9,954 nt of DNA. Source: Clostridiales bacterium (GTDB lineage: Bacteria; Bacillota_A; Clostridia; Christensenellales; Aristaeellaceae). A program made the translations under genes and the position numbers. The stretch covers positions 1 to 9,954 of the forward strand of contig JAAYZL010000184.1 in the NCBI GenBank assembly GCA_012514855.1, given 5' to 3'. The notes beneath the pieces are model-generated. The model had not been told where the DNA came from, did not search any database, and was given only the letters and a program-made list of their open reading frames with translations. Positions 1 to 7,160 of this stretch are shown piece by piece. Within the stretch, counting starts at the first letter, position 1. Each line of letters begins with the position of its first letter.

Positions 1-1065
1 CGATTGGATGCCGGCGGCATTCACGCGCTGCCCACGGGCGGAGTCACCTTTGACGGAGACGGCGCGGCCGGGTTTCGCGCAAACCTGTGGCTGAGAACCG
101 CCGACAGGGTGCTATTGGAGATGGGGCGATTCGAGGCGAAGTCGTTCGAAGCGCTTTTTGAGGGCGTGAAGGCGCTGCCCTGGCCGGACTTCCTGCCCCG
201 GGACGCGGCGTTTCCGGTCCGCGCACAGTGCGCGCGTTCGCAGCTGATGAGCCCCAGGGACTGCCAGGCCATTGTGAAAAAGGCCATCGTCGAGCGGCTG
301 AAGGCCGCGTACCGCGTCGAATGGCTGCCCGAGACCGGCGCGACCTATGCGGTCGACGTTTCGGTCCACGAGGATCAGGTGGTCGTGGCGCTGGACAGCT
401 CCGGCGCGGCGCTGTCGCGCAGGGGCTACCGGACATGGAACGGCGAGGCGCCGCTTCGGGAGACGCTGGCCGCGGCGCTGGTGCTCCAGAGCGGCTGGCA
501 CCCGTGGCAGAGGCTGTACGACCCCTGCTGCGGCACCGGCACGATCCTGATCGAGGCCGCGTTCATCGCGCTGAACCGCGCGCCGGGGCTCGAGCGCGCG
601 TTTTCGATGGAGGAATGGCCGTGCGTTCCGCGGGAAAAACTCGACGAGATCCGGAACGCGGCGCGATCGAAATACGAGGAGTGCGCATCCCGGCCCTTGA
701 GCGCCGCGGGCTCCGACATCGACCCGGAGGCGATCGAGCTCGCGCGCAGGCACGTCAGGCAGGCCGGGCTCGAGGGCAGGATCGAGCTCTCCGTGAAGGA
801 CATGCGCGACGTTGCGCTTGCCGGCGAGCCCGGCGTGTTCATCGCGAACCCGCCCTACGGCGAGCGGCTCGACAACGTCCGCGCGGCGCACGCGGTCGCG
901 AAGCAGCTGGGACTTCTGCACGGGCGCTGCCCCGGCTGGACGCTGTGCGCGTTTTCGGCGGACATGGGCTTCGAGCGCGCCTACGGGCGAAGGGCTTCGC
1001 GCAGGCGGCGCTACTACAACGGAAAAATCGAATGTGAGTATCACATTTTTGAGGATCGCCATTGA
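1..1065 (+). CDS. ypsC: THUMP-domain class I SAM-dependent RNA methyltransferase, YpsC/RlmL family (5' end cut off)
   Basis: This is the C-terminal bulk of a methyltransferase expected to put an N2-methyl group on a guanine of 23S rRNA, as RlmL does in E. coli; the exact target is not known for the YpsC branch. Reading frame 1 is open from the first base. The visible part starts inside the N-terminal ferredoxin-like/THUMP module (ANLWLRTADRVLLEMG, then the KALPW and DCQAIVKKAIVERL stretches). The Rossmann domain follows, with SAM-binding motif I DPCCGTGTILIEAA from about codon 174 of the window and the catalytic NPPYGER motif from about codon 283. The end (RRRRYYNGKIEC) matches the usual family end. 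Compared with B. subtilis YpsC (about 380 aa), roughly 25 N-terminal residues lie outside the window, so the TTG at position 4 is not a real start. The stop is 13 nt before the next gene, so they may be cotranscribed. Confidence 0.93.
   Translation, partial: RLDAGGIHALPTGGVTFDGDGAAGFRANLWLRTADRVLLEMGRFEAKSFEALFEGVKALPWPDFLPRDAAFPVRAQCARSQLMSPRDCQAIVKKAIVERLKAAYRVEWLPETGATYAVDVSVHEDQVVVALDSSGAALSRRGYRTWNGEAPLRETLAAALVLQSGWHPWQRLYDPCCGTGTILIEAAFIALNRAPGLERAFSMEEWPCVPREKLDEIRNAARSKYEECASRPLSAAGSDIDPEAIELARRHVRQAGLEGRIELSVKDMRDVALAGEPGVFIANPPYGERLDNVRAAHAVAKQLGLLHGRCPGWTLCAFSADMGFERAYGRRASRRRRYYNGKIECEYHIFEDRH
1031..1047. promoter_or_regulatory. Perfect inverted repeat upstream of the GH127-like gene (candidate operator)
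   Basis: AATGTGA-GTA-TCACATT is a perfect 7-bp dyad with a 3-nt centre, lying in the last codons of the methyltransferase gene about 30 nt before the next start codon. It is AT-rich in a GC-rich surrounding and is followed by a short T-run (to 1050). It could be an operator for the GH127-like/MATE pair, or a weak hairpin terminator. Chance within coding sequence cannot be excluded. It is not a standard CRP site, whose half-sites are 6 nt apart. Confidence 0.3.
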
Positions 1066-1066
1066 T

Positions 1067-1072
1067 GAGGTG
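1067..1072 (+). promoter_or_regulatory. Ribosome binding site for the GH127-like gene
   Basis: GAGGTG, 6 nt before the ATG at 1079. It fixes this ATG as the start, although the frame stays open upstream through the methyltransferase gene. Confidence 0.75.
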
Positions 1073-1078
1073 CATGCA

Positions 1079-2971
1079 ATGAAATCCATCTTCAACCGCT
1101 CTCCGCTGATTCCGGCCCCCTACGCGCCGCTTTCGCTGGGCTCGATCCGGCCGGAGGGCTGGCTCGGCGCGCAGCTCGAGGGGCTGCGCGCGTCGCTTTC
1201 GGGCAGGGAGGAGCAGCTCTTTTCGGGAGAAGGCGGTTGGGAGAGGGAGCTCTACGCGTTCGACGCGATTTCGTCCATCGGCTGGACGCTCGACGACGAC
1301 ATGCTGAAGGCGCGCGCCGGAGAGTATGCGGACGGATTGATCGCCTCGCAGGGCGAGGAGGGCTGGTTCGGCCCCGCGAACAACCGCGACTACTGGCCGC
1401 GGATACTCGCCCTGCGCGCGCTCAGGCACCACTTCGAGGCGACGGCCGACCGCAATGTGCTCAAGTTCATGGACGCGTTTTTCAAGTACCAGTTCCGAAC
1501 CCTCGCGACCCATCCGCTGAACGACCGGGCGGTCGCGCGCGGCGGAGAGAACATGCTCGTCGCGCTGTGGCTCTACAACCTGACCGGGCAGGCGTATCTG
1601 CTGGAACTTTGCCGTCGGCTTCGCGAGCAGACGCTCGACTGGCCGAACTACTTCCATACGTTCCCCAACACGCAGTCGATGGGCCGGACGCTCCGCTGGG
1701 CGCGGCTCAAGGAGGCGCTGCACGAGGAGCGCAACGAGCCGCTCGAGGGCGACCGTCGCCCGTACTTCCGCACGCAGTACCACCTGACGAACGCCGAGAA
1801 CATCGCGATGGGGCTGAAGACGCCCGGCGTGATCAATTTGTTCAAGAGCGGCTTCAAGGAGGTCGGCGGCTTCCGCTTCGGCTGGGAGAAATTGATGAAA
1901 TACCACGGCGTCGCCTACGGCATGTTCACCGGCGACGACCATTTGAGCGGCGCAAACCCGGTGCAGGGCACGTCGCTTCCGGCGGTCGCGGAGATGCTGA
2001 ACACGCTCGAAACGCTGTTCTCGATGGGCGACCTCGGCAAGGAGATTCCGGATCTGCTCGAAAAGATCGCGTTCAACGCGCTTCCGGCGGCGTATTCCGA
2101 GGACATGCGCAGCGTGCAGCGCGTGCTGCAGGCGAACCAGGCGCTGGTGTCGGAGGACGAGCGCGGCTTTTACAGCGCCGGCGCGGACGCGACGCTGTTT
2201 CTCGAGGCGCTCGGCTTCGAGGCCGTGCGCACGCTCCCGGCGTGGCCGAAGTTCGTCCAGCACCTGTGGGCGGCGACGCAGGACGGCGGGCTCGCGGCGC
2301 TGAGCTACGCGCCGTGCCTCGTCCGCACGCGCGCATCGGGCGTGCCGGTGAAGCTCCGCGTCGCGACCGACTACCCGTTCTCGGACTCCGTCGCGATCGA
2401 GCTGTCCCTGAAGCGCCCGGCGGAGTTCCCGCTGTACCTGCGGATTCCCGCGTGGGTGCGCCAGCCGATGATCTACCTGCCCGACGGCGAGATCATGCAG
2501 GTGCGCGCCGGGGAGACCGCGTGCGTCAGGCGGCGCTGGCAGACGGGCGACGTCGTCAGGCTGGAATTGAACTCCACGCCGCGCGTCGTCCGCGGCTGGT
2601 ACCATCAGTCCGCGGCCGTGGAGCTCGGCCCCTTGGTCATGGCGTTCGCGCCGGAGCCGCGCGAGGGCGAGGGCGGGCGGATCGACACGGCGGAGGAATG
2701 GGGCTGGGCGCTCGTTCGCGACGAGCCGATGAAGGCGGTGCGCGAAAAGGGCGTCGAGCGGCCGTTCAAGCGCGGCGAGCCGCCGGTCAAGGTGCTCGCG
2801 AAGGCCGTGCCGATCGACTGGCACCTGAGCGGCGCGAACAGCGCGCCGATCCCGATATTGCCGAAGCTCGACGCGCGCGAGACCTATACGGTCGAGCTCG
2901 CCCCGTTCGGCTGGACGGACTTGCGGATTTCCCAATTCCCGATCGGCGAGCTTCGCCAGGACAAAGTATAA
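1079..2971 (+). CDS. GH127/DUF1680-type (beta-L-arabinofuranosidase-like) protein lacking the catalytic cysteine and zinc site
   Basis: 630 aa, with no signal peptide or membrane segment, so predicted cytoplasmic. The family is recognised from the start (LGSIRPEGWLGAQLEGL, residues ~20-38), NNRDYWPRILALRAL, the HLSGANPVQGT stretch (~288-298), AFNALPA, NQALVS, WPKFVQHLWAATQDGGLAALSYAP (~389-412) and LYLRIPAWV. This is an (alpha/alpha)6-barrel followed from about residue 430 by beta-sandwich domains. Characterised members (HypBA1) remove beta-L-arabinofuranose using a cysteine nucleophile on a zinc held by E-x-C and C-C. Here the G-T-E-L-C consensus reads GTSLP (S299, P301), the F-x-C-C consensus reads FEAV (A382, V383), and the GDE glutamate is D287. 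All four zinc ligands and the nucleophile are therefore absent. The protein has only three cysteines, none at these places. It is either a non-catalytic descendant or a subgroup with another mechanism; its substrate is unknown. It lies 24 nt before the MATE gene, probably in the same transcript. Confidence 0.82.
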   Translation: MKSIFNRSPLIPAPYAPLSLGSIRPEGWLGAQLEGLRASLSGREEQLFSGEGGWERELYAFDAISSIGWTLDDDMLKARAGEYADGLIASQGEEGWFGPANNRDYWPRILALRALRHHFEATADRNVLKFMDAFFKYQFRTLATHPLNDRAVARGGENMLVALWLYNLTGQAYLLELCRRLREQTLDWPNYFHTFPNTQSMGRTLRWARLKEALHEERNEPLEGDRRPYFRTQYHLTNAENIAMGLKTPGVINLFKSGFKEVGGFRFGWEKLMKYHGVAYGMFTGDDHLSGANPVQGTSLPAVAEMLNTLETLFSMGDLGKEIPDLLEKIAFNALPAAYSEDMRSVQRVLQANQALVSEDERGFYSAGADATLFLEALGFEAVRTLPAWPKFVQHLWAATQDGGLAALSYAPCLVRTRASGVPVKLRVATDYPFSDSVAIELSLKRPAEFPLYLRIPAWVRQPMIYLPDGEIMQVRAGETACVRRRWQTGDVVRLELNSTPRVVRGWYHQSAAVELGPLVMAFAPEPREGEGGRIDTAEEWGWALVRDEPMKAVREKGVERPFKRGEPPVKVLAKAVPIDWHLSGANSAPIPILPKLDARETYTVELAPFGWTDLRISQFPIGELRQDKV

Positions 2972-2995
2972 AAGCCCGCGGGCCAAAGGAGCAAA

Positions 2996-4363
2996 ATGCA
3001 ACGCTCGATTTTCCGCTGGGAGCGCGAGTTTTCCTCCCAGCTTTTTCGCCTTGCGATTCCGATCGCGCTGCAGAGCGTCGTCGCGTCCTCGATGCAGCTC
3101 GTCGACAACCTGATGATCGCCGCCATCGGAAACGATCTGCCGATCGCGGCGGTCTCGCAGGCGAACCGCGTGTCGTTCCTGTTTCAGGTCGCGCTGTTCG
3201 GCGCGATCAGCGGTTCCTCGATCTTCGTCGCGCAGTATTGGGGGAAGCGCGACGTGCTCGGCGTCCGGCGCACGTTCGGCATCGCGACGGTCGTGGGGCT
3301 CGCCGTCGCCGCCGTGATCGGGCTTCCGTCGATCTTCGCGCCGAGGGCGATCATGCAAATGCTTTCCAAGAGCGAGGACGTCGTGAACCTGGGCGCGGAG
3401 TACCTGGGCATCATGGGGTTTGTGTACTTCGTGCAGAGCCAGTCGCTCGTGCGCGCGGCGGTGCTGAAATCCACCGAGCAGGTGAAGCTGCCGATGTTTT
3501 CGAGCATCGCGGGCATTCTGACGAACGTCGTGTTCAACTACCTGCTGATCTTCGACCACGGCTGGATCGGCGGTTGGGGCGTGCGCGGCGCGGCGGCCGC
3601 GACCCTGATCGGCACGCTGGTCGAGCTGTTCCTCATTGAATTCTACGCGCGCCGGTACCGCTTCGCGACCGCGGCGAGGTTCCGGGAGATGCTCCCGACC
3701 TCCGCGCAGGTCCGGCAGTTCCTCGCGATCGCGATGCCGGTGCTCGTGAACGAGGCGCTGTGGGCGGCCGGAACGGTCACGTATTCGGCCGTCTACGGGC
3801 GCCTCGGCGACGGCGTCGCGGCCAGCGCCGCGGCCGGCATCTTCTCGAACGTCGACCAGCTCTCGGGCATCGCGATCCGCGCGCTGTGCCACGCGTCCGG
3901 CGTGATGGTCGGCATGGCGCTCGGCGCGGGCCGGCTCGAGCGCGCAAAGCTCTACGCGAAGCGGTTCATGTTCGCCTCGCCGCTGATCACGCAGGCGTTT
4001 TGCCTGGCCTTCGTGCTGCCGCTGAGCGGGCTGATCGTCGGCCTCTTCCCGGTCGATGCCGGAACCGCCCGGATGGCGAAGGAGATGATCTACATACTGA
4101 TGGGCTTCTCGTGGGTGCACGCGATCAACTGCACGGTGATCGTGAGCCTTCTGCGCACCGGCGGGGACGTGCGCGCCGCCGCCGTGATCGACGTCGCGCC
4201 GCTGTGGGTGATCGGCGTGCCGCTCGCGGCGATCGCGGGGATCGTGCTGAAGTGGGATTTGAAATACGTCTATCTCTCGACATACATAGAGGCGCTCGCG
4301 AAGATGGCGTTCGGCATCAGGCGCTACCGTCAGGGGAAATGGGTGCAAAGCATCGTCAAATAA
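2996..4363 (+). CDS. MATE family cation-coupled efflux transporter
   Basis: 455 aa, the usual size for a MATE exporter, with about 12 hydrophobic membrane segments in two related halves. The first half opens with LFRLAIPIALQSVVASSMQLVDNLMIAAIG (residues ~16-45), where the VDNLMIAAIG stretch is the family's helix-1 signature, followed by GSSIFVAQYWGKRD. The second half repeats the pattern from about residue 242 (FLAIAMPVLVNEALW ... SAVYGRLG ... GVMVGMALGAGRLERAKLYAKRF). Such proteins sit in the cytoplasmic membrane and export drugs or metabolites against H+ or Na+; the substrate here cannot be read from sequence. The start is ATG with AAAGGAG 4 nt upstream. It follows the GH127-like gene by 24 nt with no terminator between them, so they are probably cotranscribed, and it ends at the hairpin shared with the converging gdhA. 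Confidence 0.93.
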   Translation: MQRSIFRWEREFSSQLFRLAIPIALQSVVASSMQLVDNLMIAAIGNDLPIAAVSQANRVSFLFQVALFGAISGSSIFVAQYWGKRDVLGVRRTFGIATVVGLAVAAVIGLPSIFAPRAIMQMLSKSEDVVNLGAEYLGIMGFVYFVQSQSLVRAAVLKSTEQVKLPMFSSIAGILTNVVFNYLLIFDHGWIGGWGVRGAAAATLIGTLVELFLIEFYARRYRFATAARFREMLPTSAQVRQFLAIAMPVLVNEALWAAGTVTYSAVYGRLGDGVAASAAAGIFSNVDQLSGIAIRALCHASGVMVGMALGAGRLERAKLYAKRFMFASPLITQAFCLAFVLPLSGLIVGLFPVDAGTARMAKEMIYILMGFSWVHAINCTVIVSLLRTGGDVRAAAVIDVAPLWVIGVPLAAIAGIVLKWDLKYVYLSTYIEALAKMAFGIRRYRQGKWVQSIVK

Positions 4364-4367
4364 AAGT

Positions 4368-4398
4368 CGGGCCATCCTTGCGGATGACCCGTTTTTTT
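4368..4398. terminator. Bidirectional intrinsic terminator between the MATE gene and gdhA
   Basis: CGGGCCATCC and GGATGACCCG form a 10-position stem with one C-A mismatch around a 4-nt loop (TTGC on +, GCAA on -). On the + strand it is followed by seven Ts (4392-4398). On the - strand it is followed by a CTTTTATTT tail (4367 downward). It is placed 5 nt after the MATE stop codon and 11 nt beyond the gdhA stop codon, so it can end both convergent transcripts. Confidence 0.85.
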
Positions 4399-4408
4399 GA
4401 GCGGAGGA

Positions 4409-5781
<1,373 letters not shown>

Positions 5782-5877
5782 TACTGCAAATCCGCGGAAG
5801 TACATAGTATTTTTCGGCATGTTTTGAAAATTATTGGTTATGTTGTCGGATAATCCTGCAAATCCATTATAGCCGTA

Positions 5878-6321
5878 CTATATTTTGACTGTTTTCAATG
5901 CATTTAGCGCTTCGATCGCGAGCACGTAGCCGAGCGGGCCGAAGCCCGAAATCTGCCCGACGCAGGCCGTTGCGGTCACGGATTTGCGGCGGAACTCGTC
6001 CCGGGCGTGGATGTTTGACAGGTGCACCTCGACCGCGGGAACGGGCACGGAGGAGAGCGCGTCCATCAGCGCGTAGGAGTAATGCGCCAGCGCGCCGGGG
6101 TTTATGACGATGCCGTCGTAGTGCTCGAAGTGCGCAGCCTGAATCCAGTCGATCAATTGGCCCTCCGAGTTGCTCTGGAGGCAAGTGATCTCGTGCCCGC
6201 GCTCGGCGGCGGCGGACTTGACGCCCCCGACGATTTCCTCAAAGCCGGCCTTGCCATAGATGTCCGGTTCGCGCGTACCGGTCATATTGAGATTCGGCCC
6301 GTTCAACAGCATGATCTTCAT
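5878..6321 (-). CDS. aroQ: Type II 3-dehydroquinate dehydratase
   Basis: Third step of the shikimate pathway: 3-dehydroquinate to 3-dehydroshikimate plus water; cytoplasmic, dodecameric in the type II family. 147 aa, the usual length. The N-terminal LNGPNLNMTGTREPDIYG carries the flexible-loop arginine R17 and catalytic tyrosine Y22. N74-PGA and H80 follow (NPGALAHYS; many relatives have NPGAYTHTS). VEVHLSN supplies E98 and the catalytic base partner H100. FRRKSVTA then brings R111/R112, and GQISGFGPLGY closes the substrate pocket. All key residues are present, so it should be active. The start is ATG at 6321 with GGAGGG 6 nt upstream; the frame runs open for about 300 nt further upstream, but that part has no family likeness and crosses the promoter. 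It diverges from spoVT and precedes gdhA with no clear terminator between. Confidence 0.96.
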   Translation of the reverse strand: MKIMLLNGPNLNMTGTREPDIYGKAGFEEIVGGVKSAAAERGHEITCLQSNSEGQLIDWIQAAHFEHYDGIVINPGALAHYSYALMDALSSVPVPAVEVHLSNIHARDEFRRKSVTATACVGQISGFGPLGYVLAIEALNALKTVKI

Positions 6322-6358
6322 CCGCGTCCCTCCGTTTCGTTGTGAACCGCTCGATTGT

Positions 6359-6387
6359 AGTATAGCAAAACGCGGCAAAAATCGCAA
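6359..6387 (-). promoter_or_regulatory. Sigma-A promoter of aroQ
   Basis: On the minus strand TTGCGA (6382-6387), a 17-nt spacer and TATACT (6359-6364). Transcription would begin near 6352, leaving a leader of about 30 nt that contains the aroQ ribosome binding site. Confidence 0.65.
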
Positions 6388-6426
6388 TGCTTGGATTTTC
6401 CAACCGACGCGCTCCGTGCCGAAAGC

Positions 6427-6456
6427 GCATAAATCCCGCTCGCGCTCTGAATAATA
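6427..6456 (+). promoter_or_regulatory. Sigma-G-like promoter of spoVT
   Basis: GCATA (6427-6431), 18 nt, AATAATA (6450-6456). The forespore sigma-G consensus is about GHATR, 17-18 nt, CATNHTA, so the -35 matches fully and the -10 in all but its first base. B. subtilis spoVT is a sigma-G gene, which makes the site plausible. It lies 58 nt before the start codon with the ribosome binding site in between. Confidence 0.5.
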
Positions 6457-6501
6457 ACCTTGGATTTCGCAGAAAAAAGGCCCAATGAGAAAACATGTTG
6501 G

Positions 6502-6508
6502 AAGGAAG
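6502..6508 (+). promoter_or_regulatory. Ribosome binding site deciding the spoVT start
   Basis: AAGGAAG, 6 nt before ATG 6515. It selects this ATG over the in-frame ATG at 6485, which has no such site and would add 10 residues not seen in relatives. Confidence 0.65.
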
Positions 6509-6514
6509 ATTGCA

Positions 6515-7069
6515 ATGAGAGCGACTGGCATCGTGCGCAGAATCGACGAGCTTGGGCGCGTCGTAATTCCAAAGGAGATTCGCCGCACGCTTCGGATCAG
6601 GGAAGGTGATCCCCTCGAAATTTTCACCGATCACGACGGGGAAGTCGTGCTCAAGAAGTACTCGCCGATCGGGGAGATCGCGAACATCGCCAAGGACTAC
6701 ACCGATTCGCTGTATCGCACGCTCGGGCACATCACCTGCATCTGCGACCGGGACGCGGTCGTCTCCGCGACCGGGGGCGCGAAGCGCGACCTGATCGAGA
6801 AGGCGCTGAGCCCCGAGGTCGAGGCAATCCTGCAGAGCAGACAGATTTCGGTGCTCAATGTCTCCGCGGGCGCGAAGATGATCCCGATCGCGGTCGACGA
6901 CCGCGCCGACGCCTATTCCGCGCAGCTGATCGCGCCGATCTTGGCCGACGGCGAGATCATCGGCGGGCTGATGCTCCTGAGCCGCGATTCCGGCGTCACC
7001 ATGGGGGAGATCGACCAGAAGGTCGCCGAGACGACGACCAGCATCATCGCGCGCCAGATGGAGCAATAG
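6515..7069 (+). CDS. spoVT: Stage V sporulation protein T, AbrB-type transcription regulator
   Basis: Forespore transcription factor that, in B. subtilis, tunes the sigma-G regulon (both up and down) late in sporulation and affects coat and germination properties. 184 aa against 178 in B. subtilis. The N-terminal AbrB swapped-hairpin DNA-binding domain is nearly invariant with the family: ATGIVRRIDELGRVVIPKEI (residues 3-22), RRTLRIREGDPLEIF and GEVVLKKYSP to about residue 51. A GAF-like sensor domain follows from about residue 55 to the end (SLYRTLGHITCICDRDAVV ... VSAGAKMIPIAVDDR ... GEIIGGLMLLS). Its presence is the main evidence for an endospore former. A sigma-G-like promoter is visible upstream and the gene is divergent from aroQ. 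In B. subtilis spoVT also lies next to the yabN-yabO region, so the location is ancestral. Confidence 0.96.
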   Translation: MRATGIVRRIDELGRVVIPKEIRRTLRIREGDPLEIFTDHDGEVVLKKYSPIGEIANIAKDYTDSLYRTLGHITCICDRDAVVSATGGAKRDLIEKALSPEVEAILQSRQISVLNVSAGAKMIPIAVDDRADAYSAQLIAPILADGEIIGGLMLLSRDSGVTMGEIDQKVAETTTSIIARQMEQ

Positions 7070-7099
7070 CCGGGCGCCGCCCGCTGTCCGCTCCGGGCG

Positions 7100-7128
7100 T
7101 TGCCAGACCTCCGATGATGTGCTATAAT
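7100..7128 (+). promoter_or_regulatory. Strong sigma-A promoter with extended -10, driving the yabN/mazG run
   Basis: TTGCCA (7100-7105), a 17-nt spacer, TATAAT (7123-7128), with TG one base before the -10 (TGCTATAAT). Predicted start near 7135, giving a leader of about 26 nt. It separates the housekeeping run from the sporulation gene spoVT, whose stop is 31 nt upstream. Confidence 0.8.
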
Positions 7129-7160
7129 CCGATCATTGGATTTGCGGAGGATGGCAAAAA

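Noticed and set aside
1031..1047. The dyad as a CRP site
   Set aside because: Half-sites TGTGA and TCACA are only 3 nt apart instead of 6, and CRP of the E. coli type is not expected in this kind of organism.
1237..3639. 800-codon + strand frame overlapping the GH127-like and MATE genes
   Set aside because: Arg/Gly/Ala-rich, crosses both real genes in another frame, no start signal.
839..4375. 1178-codon open frame on the minus strand opposite the GH127-like and MATE genes
   Set aside because: Its translation is arginine-, histidine- and alanine-rich with no domain. It mirrors the codon bias of two well-recognised + strand genes in GC-rich DNA and has no ribosome binding site of its own.
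6322..6627. N-terminal extension of aroQ upstream of ATG 6321
   Set aside because: It would run through the aroQ promoter and ribosome binding site into divergent spoVT; the type II dehydratase length and start motif fit ATG 6321 exactly.
7070..7099. GC-rich self-complementary stretch after spoVT as an intrinsic terminator
   Set aside because: CGGGCG and CGCCCG can pair only with a very short stem and loop, and no T-run follows.
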